Below, piece after piece: positions 35,773 to 45,552 of a stretch of 64,000 nucleotides of DNA (the stretch's first letter is position 1; the number at the start of each line of letters is the position of its first letter). Origin of the DNA: Cristatella mucedo. Lineage: Eukaryota > Bryozoa > Phylactolaemata > Cristatellidae. A program made the translations under genes and the position numbers. The notes below the pieces were generated by a model that saw only the letters and a list, made by a program, of their open reading frames with translations, was not told the DNA's origin and did no database searches. The stretch covers positions 257,501-321,500 of the forward strand of contig WPIO01000110.1 of NCBI GenBank assembly GCA_009760855.2. The letters run 5' to 3'.

Positions 35773-37010
35773 GGAATTGAGGGACGTAATTCCTGGGGGG
35801 GGAGTGCTGCCATCTCAATGATGAACTACCTGATCCGGTCTATTTTCTTGACAAAGACGCTAGAGAAGTGATCAGCTAGGCCATCACATATATCATTAGG
35901 TAAGGAACTAATCTATGATTGGTTCCGGGCATGGTTGGCCGTCGAAAGAATCTCTTTAGATTGTACATCTGTAATTCGACAATGTTTTTATAGAAGCTAG
36001 ACTTGGCTTTTGCGAGAATTTATTAATACTACACACAGTAGTCCTATTATGCCTGTCGATGGACAGTCAGTCCTGATCTTTTGTGTGCTTTTTTAAGGTT
36101 GGGCTTAGTAGACCTAGCTAGTTTAATGTCTGTGGGAAACCATAGGCCGTCTTGACGATGCATTACAGTACAGTGAGCTTAGTCAGGGGTGCAATTTCGT
36201 TATGCGTGTAAGCTAGTGACGTGTTGTAGCAATCTTTTATTGGTGACAGGTCGAAAAGGGAATTGAGAAGTAGATGGGAAGCACATTTTCTCGCATGGAC
36301 AGCATCGATGCCAACGGTCTTGAGGTTTCGCGGTTCACAGATGATTTTACCTCAGGAGGAGGAGGGCACACGTTGTAGACTGAATGAGGTCTGCATGTGG
36401 TCTGATAAGTAGGATTTGGTAACCATCGCGGTGTCGACAAGCTGCAGTTATATGAGAGAAATTGGATGACTGTGTGACCCTTGAAGTGAGTAGGGCCATG
36501 GGCTGAGCCACACACAATAAGGAGTTGGTCTTTGCAGAACATTCAGTGCTGAATGTGTCAGATAAGTCATAAAAAAGAATTTTTCCAATGACCCTTGATG
36601 AGGAAGTATCAATTTCGTGCACACAAAGCTGGAATGAGATTAAAGAAATCTGATAGATAGAAAGACTCGGTTCCTGGCAGGTGATAGACTACTGCCACCA
36701 TCGGTCGCTTGTTGTCGGATGAAATCAAAGCAATAGATTCAAAAGACTGCACCGAGGTAACTTCAAATGTCTTGAAGTCGAAGTTCAACAGTGTGATAAT
36801 ATCGAATCTACCTCCAGCTTGGATTTATCTATTGGTGTGAAGTAAGTAGAAACCGGATTGAGTAGTATCTTTAATTGTCGGACAGTTTACCAATTTTAGC
36901 CAAGTTTCAGTCAATGCGAACTGGTCGAGACCTTTTTCAGAAATAGGATCGCTCACAAATATAATCTGAGTATTTAAATATTTTAATCGCCTCCATGAAT
37001 GCTATCATAC

Positions 37011-39248
37011 GATTAATGCATACTTACGTCAATTCATTTCACATGCTTGGTGCATTTGCTGAGCGTGAACGAGATGTAACCATCATAAATACTGAATTTC
37101 AGCCAGGTCATGACCATGGCACATTGAAGGTTAACCACACACTTAACACCGAGGCCACATCTTGGACTAAATGAAAAGTAAATGCATACTCTAAGCTCAA
37201 ACACCCATCGTTCCAGCCCTGACGATTGGCTGTTTTCAGACGTGGCTGTGCAGTACTTTTCCAACAGCTACCACTTCCAAAAACATTGAAAAATGTTGTG
37301 TATTGCTTGTCATTGTACGTCTGGCTGGGTCTTGAAAAAGTTAAGCATTTTCTTACTCGTTGTTGAGGTATTCAAGGTTTGTTATCTTTTAACGATTAAA
37401 AGTGTTGCAAACCTTTTCTGAAAACGAATGATTAGACAGTCATCTGGAGCCTCAGATGTTTAACTTTTCTCATGAACTGTAGTCTATTTACATACAAAAT
37501 CTCACGAAGCTGTACAGAGACTTAGTAGGTGTTTATAGAATTTTCTGTAATATATATTGGGCCCTTAACAAAGTTCCTCTGTACGCCTTTCTCACCGTTT
37601 ACGCAGCAAAACCACAAACAATGCTTCAGTGCTGCTTTAGGACCTCTAATCCGTGAAGCTCTTTTTATAGCAATTTCCATAGATTACTGATTAAAGGTTC
37701 TGCTCTTCGGTTTAAGAGACAAATGAGAGAGCGATGAAGAAGAAATGAAAGTTCTGCCCAGTTCTGCTCCAAGTACTGACTGCAATCGATACACGCCATC
37801 TACGTTTTTAAGAAAAATGCAGAGAATTTATAGAAATATAAGCTTAAGGCTGCTACCCAATTTGTATGAGACTGGACTTTGATGCGTGCATATGCCGTCT
37901 GGAAACGTTGGCATTAGGTAATGGTTTTGTTGTGCAATGCATTTTAAACACTCTCAAAACCCCTGGAGCATAATCATTTCGGTGTTAGCAGTAACACTTA
38001 TAGATCCATGATTACATGCTTATGATGCTCTGTGATAACATACCACTTTAAAATTATCTGTTTATTAAAATTTCGTCTGGCCAATCATAAAATGGAAACT
38101 GAATTACACTGTGCAAAATTCAATAAGTGTTTTATCAAAAATTCTTAAATCTTATAGCCAATTTTTCGCACTGGCTTAGGGTTTTTGTAAACAAATTTGG
38201 GACAATAATTATACCAAATTTTTTGAACTACTTGCTTGCAGATGTTTCTAATTTTTTAGGAGATCCAGCCAGGTCTTAATTACACCCTGATCTTTTACAT
38301 CTAAAAGAAAGTCGTCGTTTTCCATTGTCAGAAAGAGTGAAAGCAGCTGTTTCTTCCTTGTATATAAGATAACAAGCAAGTTATCGGGATAGTAATAAAA
38401 TAAAATTTAATACAGTTTGTTAAATGTAGATCGGAAACTTCCGGTTTAAAATTTATTATCCTTAGGTATTTTTGGAGGAATTCAAAGTTCTACAAATCTA
38501 TTGGCATATTTTCAAAGTTATTACACTGAAGTCAAGTACTAAAATCGCTTTTAAATGACTAAAGTTATTAAACATTCTAGTATATTTTTGGAATCCTGCT
38601 GTTGCTTTGTTGGCTAGTGTCTAATATCCACCAGATAGCCTCATCTTTTTTAAACTTTCTCATACCATGCCCCAGACTATCAAGTGATTACAAGCGACCA
38701 AAAAAGCTTTCAATTGAATTCTCAGTAGGTCCCTACATGGTTCACAAATGCTAGTACGATCAGTTTCTTTAAGGCTTTCTACTATCACTTATTCAATACA
38801 ACCATCTTTGATTAAAATATTGAAACGCTATTTCTCTGAATTATTGTATTCACTGATTGCATATGTTTACTTTCAACAGTTTTCTGAGTCCTCGTTCCTA
38901 TCAAGTTATGAATTCAGTGGCACTTGCTACAGCGTACTTTTAGAGCTGCCTGGCGGCTGAAATAAAGCTGGGGTCGGTAAAAATAAAGAGTGCTCAAGTT
39001 TTCCGATTTATTAAATAATGAAATTATTTATGCCATAGAACAATTTAGAACTGGCGATTCAAGCTCGGGTTTTGGAAATCACTCTTAAAAGTAATAGATT
39101 TTGGTTCCAGAGCCAGCTGGGACGAGTTCCAGCATGAACCTAATCTTAGTCTCCGACATAGACTTTTACTCAGAGAGTAATGGAAATCAAATGCTCAATT
39201 GTGACAGCAATGAATTTGTGCCACGATTTGCACAGCTGCTGTCCTAAT
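37011..39248. other. No recognisable gene
   Basis: AT-rich sequence. The part next to 39,249 may be 3' untranslated sequence of the leftward exon there. Short frames (37,034-37,264 minus; 38,748-38,960 plus) are not recognised. Confidence 0.45.
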
Positions 39249-39771
39249 TTACGGGTTCTTTTGTATTGCAAAAATCGTATCGTATTGAGGTGGGTGTTCG
39301 CAGGCTAGTTCTTCCATGGTATCGTACACAAGTAGGCCGTTAGAATGATCACGAGCCCACATCGGAGATTCCGTTACTTTTTTTCCATGCTGTGCATCTG
39401 TGTTAATGTTGAGTGATATATTAGCTGCAACAGGCTCATGGCTACAACAATTATAGTCAGGGAGGCTGAGTAGTATTTCATTAGCTAGATTGTGCGGCTG
39501 TTCATTAGCTACTGCTGAGAGTACTGGTCCCACTGATGGTGAAATCCTAGGGAAACGGTCTTTGCTATTGGTAAGCAACATTCCGAAATTCTTGGCCACC
39601 ATTTCAGGATTGACGGTGATGTTTTCATGCACATTCCAGCACTGTGAGTACTCCAATGCACAGTGCTGGCTTGCTTTCCTAATGCTCCCAAAAGTGAGTG
39701 ACGGCTGTGAAGGCAAATAAGGAATCTTATGCAACGCATCAATCTTCGCCTCACTTTGACCGTGTTCGTAT
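39249..39771 (-). CDS. Candidate last exon with PPQY tail motif (gene A)
   Basis: A strong acceptor (TATTTTTAG, AG at 39,773-39,772) opens a leftward frame in phase 2; 173 codons follow to TAA at 39,251-39,249, the longest non-LINE exon here. The peptide is polar with no membrane segment, and includes LSLPDYN in the middle and HPPQYDTIFAIQ close to the C-terminus. PPxY is the WW-domain ligand motif. The same phase and an LPSYDQ tail are seen in the exon at 20,862-21,144. The most plausible first exon is 48,596-48,833, about 9 kb upstream, with small exons between (44,703-44,810 and 39,969-40,011 are candidates) and LINEs in the introns. Function unknown; a membrane protein with a regulated cytoplasmic tail is inferred. 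Confidence 0.52.
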
Positions 39772-39968
39772 CTAAAAATATATCGTATCAGAGGTAATTT
39801 ATTGCATTATGAAATAGGCCGAAGCATATCAAATTACGTATCAAATATACCAGTGCCTAATTTTTCGCAAAATGTTCTGATCAATTTTTCTTTTAGAAAC
39901 TATGCCACAACTCTTTTCTTTTAGAAAATATGCCACACTTGATAGATTTACATTAAGTTGAGAAATAC

Positions 39969-40011
39969 CTTCTACTGTTCATGCTGTGCTTGAATTCTGG
40001 TATATGTAATG
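39969..40011 (-). CDS. Possible 43-bp micro-exon of gene A
   Basis: A very good pyrimidine-rich acceptor ending TTGCTGCTTTAG precedes 43 bp that end at AGAAG before a GTATTT donor. Reading in phase 1 at the start gives LHIPEFKHSMNSR and phase 2 at the end, which fits both the phase-1 donor of the exon at 48,596-48,833 and the phase-2 acceptor at 39,771. Too short to judge by content. Confidence 0.22.
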
Positions 40012-40127
40012 CTAAAGCAGCAAGATAAAATGGCAGATTAGTGAGAGAAAAAAACGATTACCCCTGTGGTGAGCTACTCGTCAGCTAAAATTATCATGTG
40101 GTTACTTAAATTGTTAAGAATGAATTT

Positions 40128-41209
40128 TTGAAAGATCAGTCCGTTTTTGTTTATATAACCCAAGCCGGGATGCTGGTTTTAAGCAGACGTTTGACTAACT
40201 TTCAGTGCTCTGAGACTGCTACTGCTATCGCATTTAGCATCAGCTTTGAATTGTGGACACTCACTGGCCTTGTCGACATAAGATCGTGGATGTCGGAAAA
40301 CTTCTTGAAACTAAATGACTGTAACACCGAACTGCTGCTCATAGGACACCCTAAGCGTGTGGCTGGATTAAAAGGCACCGCTCTTCTAAAAGGTGATGCT
40401 GTCATGCGTTCATCACCTCGTTCTCAAAATGTAGGTGTCGATTTCGACAGCTGCCTAAATTTTAAAAGCTTCATTCAGGAGACCGCTTCTACAGCTAGCC
40501 ATCACGTCCGATCCCTATCTAAGATTAGGAGCTGTCTTCCACAGTGGCTTGCGTACAATTTAAGTAGCTCTTTAGTTCTGTCTCGGCTTGGTTATTGTAC
40601 TTATCCTTTTGCTGAGCTAACAAAAAAAGCAACTAGGCCACTGGAGCTGGCTACAAATATGGCTGCACGGCTAGTCTTCAAGTCCCAGAGGTTTGACTAC
40701 GTGTTTTCTTCGCTAAAAGAGCTGGGATGGGTGCCGGTTGATCAAGGGATACATAGAAAAGTTCTTACTATGACCGACAAGACCTGCCACGGCTTGGCGT
40801 CTCCATACCTAGCTAAATGCTGTTCCAGTTTCAGCCTCTTCGTACCCTCAGGTCCTGTATGGACAATAACTTAGCTGTTCTGTTCTTCCACTTAAAGATC
40901 GTTGGTGACAGAAGCTTTAGATCTGCAGGTCCTATAATGTGGAACTCGCTTCGGCAATTCTTAGCCAATGACAACTACTCTCCTACTGCCGACTATGGTT
41001 CATCCTTTTCAGCGGTCCTGAGCTGCTACTTTCATGATAATCACTACCTCAACTGCTCTCCTGACTCTGCTATGCTTCCCACTTTCTCTTTGTTGCGTGA
41101 GACGAAGTCTGTTAGCTACCGAATGGGTACGAAAAGCCGCTTAGGCTGTGAGTGCGCTATACAAAACTCTCCTGCCCAGCACCAGTTTAGTCTTTATGGC
41201 TTCTCTTAA
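40128..41209 (+). pseudogene. RT C-terminal frames of a family B LINE
   Basis: The first frame (40,128-40,874) becomes LINE-like at about 40,267: DIRSWMSENFLKLND, LLLIGHPKRVAGLKG, FDSCLNFKSFIQETAS, SLSKIRSCLPQWLAYN and SLKELGWVPVDQGIH. Its N-terminal 45 codons do not match. A frameshift near 40,815-40,870 passes to the second frame (to 41,209), with PIMWNSLRQFLAND and RLGCECAIQNSPA. This copy retains the intact frame across the region that is frameshifted in the long copy at 31,930-32,030. Confidence 0.85.
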
Positions 41210-41215
41210 GATTTC
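40260..41215 (+). mobile_element. Family B LINE, 3' fragment
   Basis: 5'-truncated copy starting just after the YADD region and continuing to the end of the coding part. The usual family 3' end is replaced by unrelated AT-rich sequence after about 41,205. The order relative to the neighbouring family B fragment (41,290-42,342, which covers the earlier part of the element) is reversed, so they are probably separate copies or a rearrangement. Confidence 0.87.
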
Positions 41216-41766
41216 TTAGGGGGCAATACAGATGATTTATATTTTTTATATTTTATTTTTCCCTCAAAAACTCAAGTCTTGCCTTTAGATGAAAAATAAA
41301 ACGGTAAATAATTTTCTAGCCACGTCTCTGAGGTCTAGCTCTCCAGAAACTAACCACTAGGCAAGTAAGTATCCATCTTTCATCACTGACAATTTGTGCT
41401 CATTCGTGAGTCCGTAAGACCCACTCGCAGTTATTAAATTGCTAAATCACAAACACTGACCTTCCTTAAGAGATTTTCTAAGTTTTCTGCAAGCGATATG
41501 GCTACCTTAATAGGATCTAGTAAATAGAGCTCGTTTTCTGAAGAGCCTATGCTTTCCCCTTGTTATCTTAACTGGCGGGCAAACTTACCCCATCCACATT
41601 CGAGATTTGAAACGCTTCTTTGGAAAAGGAAGTTGCACCCAAGTCCATCAAATCTGCCATCGCTAGGGGATCAATACTAAACAATTCTGGATTACCTACA
41701 GCAATTATTTAAAACTATCGCCTAGTCAGCCATTGTCCATTTTTTCAAAGATTCTTGAAAACATTA

Positions 41767-41905
41767 CAAAATAATAATATAATAATTAATTATAATAATT
41801 TAATTAATAATTATACTACTAATATTAATTAAATAATTAATAATTATGATTGTTGTTGTTGTTAATTTAATTATAATAATTATAAAATTATAAAACTATT
41901 GCTAA
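41767..41905. repeat. AT-rich simple sequence (AAT/TTA units, short GTT run)
   Basis: Irregular runs of AAT and TAA with a short (TGT)n stretch, within an old family B LINE. Confidence 0.85.
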
Positions 41906-42210
41906 GCAGATAGCAGGGCAAACTGGATAAAATGAATTTTCAAAGACATTTTAGTTTTGTTGAAGTGGCAGCACTCCACTTAAACTGATTTCCTCTGTGT
42001 AACTGATTACATCCTATGCAGCAAAGACGAGCAAGCCGTAGTGCTGCTAGGTCTATCAGCTGCCTTCTAAACCATCGATTGGGATATCCTACTTGAACGG
42101 TCTGGCAGACGGCTTTGTTAAAATCGTATTTTTTCCGATCGTGTCCAATCCATGTCTAGTGGTCATTCATTGAGTCCTACACTGGTACTTCCTCGGTCTA
42201 TGACTTTCCT

Positions 42211-42232
42211 ATATAATATATATATATATATA

Positions 42233-42266
<34 letters not shown>

Positions 42267-42267
42267 C
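42211..42267. repeat. (TA)n microsatellite
   Basis: Nearly uninterrupted TA run with one GTG break. Confidence 0.95.
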
Positions 42268-42342
42268 TCAAATTCTAGGAAATGTAATTCAGGCCCATGG
42301 AATTGGCAATCACTTCTAAGCAGACGACACTCGGCTGTATTT

Positions 42343-43872
42343 ATAATAATAATAATAATGCACTTGATAATGTACCGTCAGAGAGCTCAATCTCTTTCTA
42401 GGTGCTTTAAATTTGCTGCAAAAAGCACGATTTAATGCTGAGTGATATCAAGCTTGATAAACAATATGAATAACATGGTTAGGTGTGACGTGCACAAGGT
42501 CAGCATGCAAGTGTGGTTAGTAGCAGCATGCAACAGTGTCAGCACACATAAGTACATAATAGACGAATCACAGGCACTGCAAAATGCTGTGATAAATAGG
42601 TGCGTGTTTAAGTTCTTTTTCGATGTTGTCAAGTCAGGGGATGTTGTGGCCCAAGTCGGGAGTGAGTTCCAGGCTTTGGGAGCATCCGAAAGAAACGTGT
42701 GGTCTCCAAGGGATTTGTGGTTTGTACCAGGTATTGGTAAACTGAGATTCCACAAAGTGGGTGGTGCGAAGCTTGGCCTGAAGAGAGAGTAGATCTGAGA
42801 TATTGGCTGAAGCCAAATAATGAAGGGAACTAAAAGTGAGTGACACAACCTTGAAGTCGATTCGTTGCTTGACTGGGAGCCAATGCTGGTCGGCGAGAGG
42901 CGGTGTGACGTGGCCACTGCCACGCTCACGACAGACAAGCCTAGCTGCAGAGTTTTGCACCAGCTGTAAGCGCCTGATCGTACATGCCGGTAGGCCAGCA
43001 AATAGTGAGTTACAAAAGTCAAGACGGGATGTGACAAATGCATGGATCAATTTAGATGTGGTATATCTTTCTAAACAAGCCCCAATGTCAGCAATTTTAG
43101 GTAGCTGAAAGTAGGAAGATTTGATGGTAGAGCTGATGTGGTCGTCTAACAAAAGGTCACTTTGAAACGTGACAAGTAGATTTCGTACAGATTCAACAGG
43201 AGATATGCTGGCAGGGCCGATCTTGAGCGTTAGCCTTTCCGATTTCTGAATCACACTTGGTTTGCCCATAACTTGTAAGTTATTATCATTTAACTTTAGA
43301 AAATTTGCTGCCATCCATGTGTGGCTGTCATCAATACATGCAGCTGGAGAGTTAAGGGGATTCGAGGTGCTGGAAGGCTGTGAGTGACCAAAGCAAAGTA
43401 GCAACTGAGTGTCATCCGCACAGAAGTGAAAGTCTAGGTAGTGCTTGGCAATCACGTTAGCAAGAATTGGAGAATAAACCGTGAAAAGAACCAGACCTAT
43501 CACGTAGCCCTGAGGTACCCTAAATTTCAGAGTTACCTCGTATAATCTTTGTCCATTTACGTCAATACTCTGGAGTCTCCCACTAAGGTAGGACCTGAAC
43601 CACTGCAGAGCAGTGCCAGTGATGCCCAGGCGAGATGAGAGAGAGGCGCTCATGAAGAACTTGGTGATCGATTTCATCAAAAGCAGCCGAAAGATCGTGA
43701 AAAATCAGACATATTCTACTCATGTCTACATTCCTAATTAGGTCGTTGCACACCCTAAGAAATGCTGATTCTGTGGAGTGATTGGCTCTAAAGCCGGACT
43801 GTAAATTACTAGCAAGCTTGAAGTTTTAATGTATGAGTTCAGCTGGTCCGCCACGACTCCTTCTAGTAAAGG
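42343..43872 (-). mobile_element. Family A LINE inserted into a family B LINE
   Basis: The (ATT)n tail (42,343-42,358, plus strand ATAATAATAATAAT) begins within a degraded family B RT. Reading leftward from 43,872 gives the RT start (a FQSGF-type region near 43,800), the palm, the YxDD-type box and C-terminal domain, then the 3' region. 5'-truncated before the RT. Moderately decayed. Confidence 0.92.
42634..43680 (-). pseudogene. RT and C-terminal frame of the 42.3-43.9 kb LINE
   Basis: A 348-codon frame, the longest uninterrupted RT frame among the family A copies: SSRLGITGTALQWFRSYLSG, LQSIDVNGQR, RVPQGYVIGLVLFTVYS, FHFCADDTQLLLCF (a CADD box in place of YADD), AANFLKLND, MGKPSVIQKSERLTLKIG, TSRLDFCNSLFAGLPAC and HWLPVKQRIDFKVVSL. 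The tail of the frame is shifted relative to family A (after LRTTHF). The changed box and truncated N-terminus mean it is inactive. Confidence 0.9.
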
Positions 43873-44702
43873 TGAGATACAAAATTAACCAGGTTTTATT
43901 ATGAGGCAATACTATAAAACAGCTGCTTGCAGTTAGTTAGGATTATTTTTGATCGTGATTTCCTTAATTCAGAAGCACACTAACTAAATGCAGGGTATCC
44001 ACGACATTTCAGCTGGGATGGAGAAACATGTGAACTGCAATAGCAAGAGTAGCTCAAGGTACTGCTGTAGCTTGGGATTAAGTATAACGGTTGGGTAAGT
44101 AGAAGTAAGAGTGTAAGGTGCCCTAAAAGTAAGCAATGGAGAAGTTGCGTCACCAAGTTGCATGCTGTGGAGGCCTTTATGTCGTTACAGGTGGTTAATA
44201 TTGAAGCTTAGACTCATATGTACCAATAGGCCTTACTGTAGAGTCTTGAAGAAGATGTGGAAATATTACTGAAATACTGAACTGCTTAAAAGCAGCGAGT
44301 TAAAATATATTAGGTTTACATAACAAGCTTATTAGCTTTGGTACCTTAATCTAACAACACTCATAATTTAAACGCACCGTGTTAGCTAAATATAAGCCAA
44401 CTGGAAAATTGAGCTGACGCGGTAATCGTGTTGTTGAGCAGCCGCAACTGCCATGCAGAAAATAGTATCAATGACAAAGAAAAAATCTTGCTTCTTTTGA
44501 GTTACCTTGTAGACCGTTCAGTAGTTAAATGGCATTGCTTACTCCTGGGTCTGGGTAGTCGAGTGGGCAACACATCTCTTGCCGCTCCCGCTGAGCAGCT
44601 CCGACCAAGGACGCATATAATCAACAGACCTAGAACTTGGAAAAAGCACATGCTGATTACTTGAATGCATTCACCAAACTTCTCGCTCCAATTAAAACTT
44701 AC
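43873..44702. other. No recognisable gene; possible intron
   Basis: AT-rich. A TAGTCGAGTGG motif at about 44,557 fits the pol III A-box consensus and could mark a decayed SINE head, but no B-box or tail is clear. Confidence 0.35.
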
Positions 44703-44810
44703 TTTAACGAGAGAGGTATTCTGAATAGATTTCTTTAGTCGATTTAATTCTTCTGTAAGGGCTACCAAATTAAGCTTATCAAACATGTACCTGCTGACAT
44801 TACAACAAAG
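44703..44810 (-). CDS. Candidate internal exon of gene A
   Basis: 108 bp, 36 codons, phase 0 at both ends: acceptor GTCGTAGCAG, donor GTAAGT at 44,702-44,697. The peptide LCCNVSRYMFDKLNLVALTE followed by ELNRLKKSIQNTSLVK is hydrophilic and helical with a CC pair and two N-x-S/T sites (NVS, NTS), compatible with an extracellular segment. It lies between the first exon at 48,596-48,833 and the last exon at 39,249-39,771 on the same strand. The phases do not join directly to either, so further small exons would be needed. Confidence 0.35.
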
Positions 44811-44984
44811 CTGCTACGACCATATCTTCTCGAGTTGAGTGGGTACGTTAGCATGACATGTTGTAATAAACTGGCTGTTAAAAACTGTGATGTTGTGATT
44901 TTATACGGTAGGTCTTATTACCTCTTGGAAAGTAAAGTATTGTATACTGGTACTCGGTATTATATCTGTAGTAACAAAGAAAAT

Positions 44985-45552
44985 CCACCTGATAAAGCGC
45001 TCGCAGAGAACTCAATCTCGCTCTAGGTGCTTGACGCTTGCTGCAAAGGAAACACGATCGCACGGTTAGTTTTAACATGCTCAGCAAACAACAAGAACAA
45101 CAAAGTTAAGATGACATGCACAGGGCCAGCACGCACGTATGGTTAGTGGCAGCATGCACAGTGTCAGCACACATAAACACGTAAAGGACAAATCACATAC
45201 CCACTACATGCTGTGCTAAATAGGTGCGTGTTTAGTTTCTGTTTTAATGTGGTCCAGTCAGGTGATGTTGTGAAGCAAGTCTAAAGTGAGTATAAGCTTT
45301 GGGAGCATGTAAACTAAAGGCACGGTCTCCAAAGGATTTTAGGTTTATACGAGGTATAGGTAGAAAATTATATTCCGAAAAGTGAGTAGTATGATGCTTG
45401 ACCTGGTGGGGAAATTGATCTGATAGGTAAGCTTGAGCCAAAGAATGGATGGACCTAAAAGTAAGTGACAAAACTGTGAAGTCAATGCATCCCTTGACTG
45501 GGAGCCAGTGCCAGGTCGGCCAGAAGTGGTGTGATGCGGTGACTGTGATATA
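44985..45552 (-). mobile_element. Family A LINE, short leftward copy
   Basis: Begins with the tail (TGATAAAGCGCTCGCAGAG on the plus strand) and covers the 3' region and end of the RT C-terminal domain (SLTFRSIHSLAQAYLSDQFP; RINLKSFGDRAFSLHAPKA), stopping near 45,552 at the LADLHWL-type segment. 5'-truncated and decayed; the (ATT)n tail is not evident. Confidence 0.85.

Larger units (their letters stand above)
33550..37010 (-). mobile_element. Family A LINE, nearly full-length, leftward, with a minisatellite inside
   Basis: Read leftward from about 37,000: endonuclease start (ISEKGLDQFALTETWLKL), an IIT strand and PMVAVVY, a GPTHFKGHT segment near 36,480, a linker with NLKTVGIDAV and YNTSLAYTHNEIAPL, RT (GRPLLKAASLDHEKLSNFRT; KFQSGFRANHFTESVLLRAY at about 35,010; a DHNVLVERL-type palm near 34,890), a C-terminal domain (34,330-33,850) and the tail with TAAAGCGGTCTCGGAGAACT at 33,580. 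The RT core around the YxDD box is strongly degraded. An unrelated 16-bp tandem array (35,393-35,772) splits the linker from the RT. Many stops and frameshifts. Confidence 0.85.
41290..42342 (+). mobile_element. Family B LINE, linker-to-RT fragment, interrupted
   Basis: Rightward and heavily decayed: the linker (RSSSPETN near 41,330; FVLIRESVRP near 41,395), the SSKKSS-type segment near 41,515, the palm (LLGLSAAF near 42,045) and a CADDTRLYL-like segment at 42,315-42,340, where the sequence is cut by the tail of a leftward family A LINE. AT-rich simple sequence at 41,767-41,905 and a TA microsatellite at 42,211-42,267 have expanded inside it. Confidence 0.72.

Noticed and set aside
44557-44640. 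A-box-like TAGTCGAGTGG considered as a third SINE copy or a tRNA gene
   Set aside because: No B-box, no cloverleaf and no LINE-like tail can be traced.
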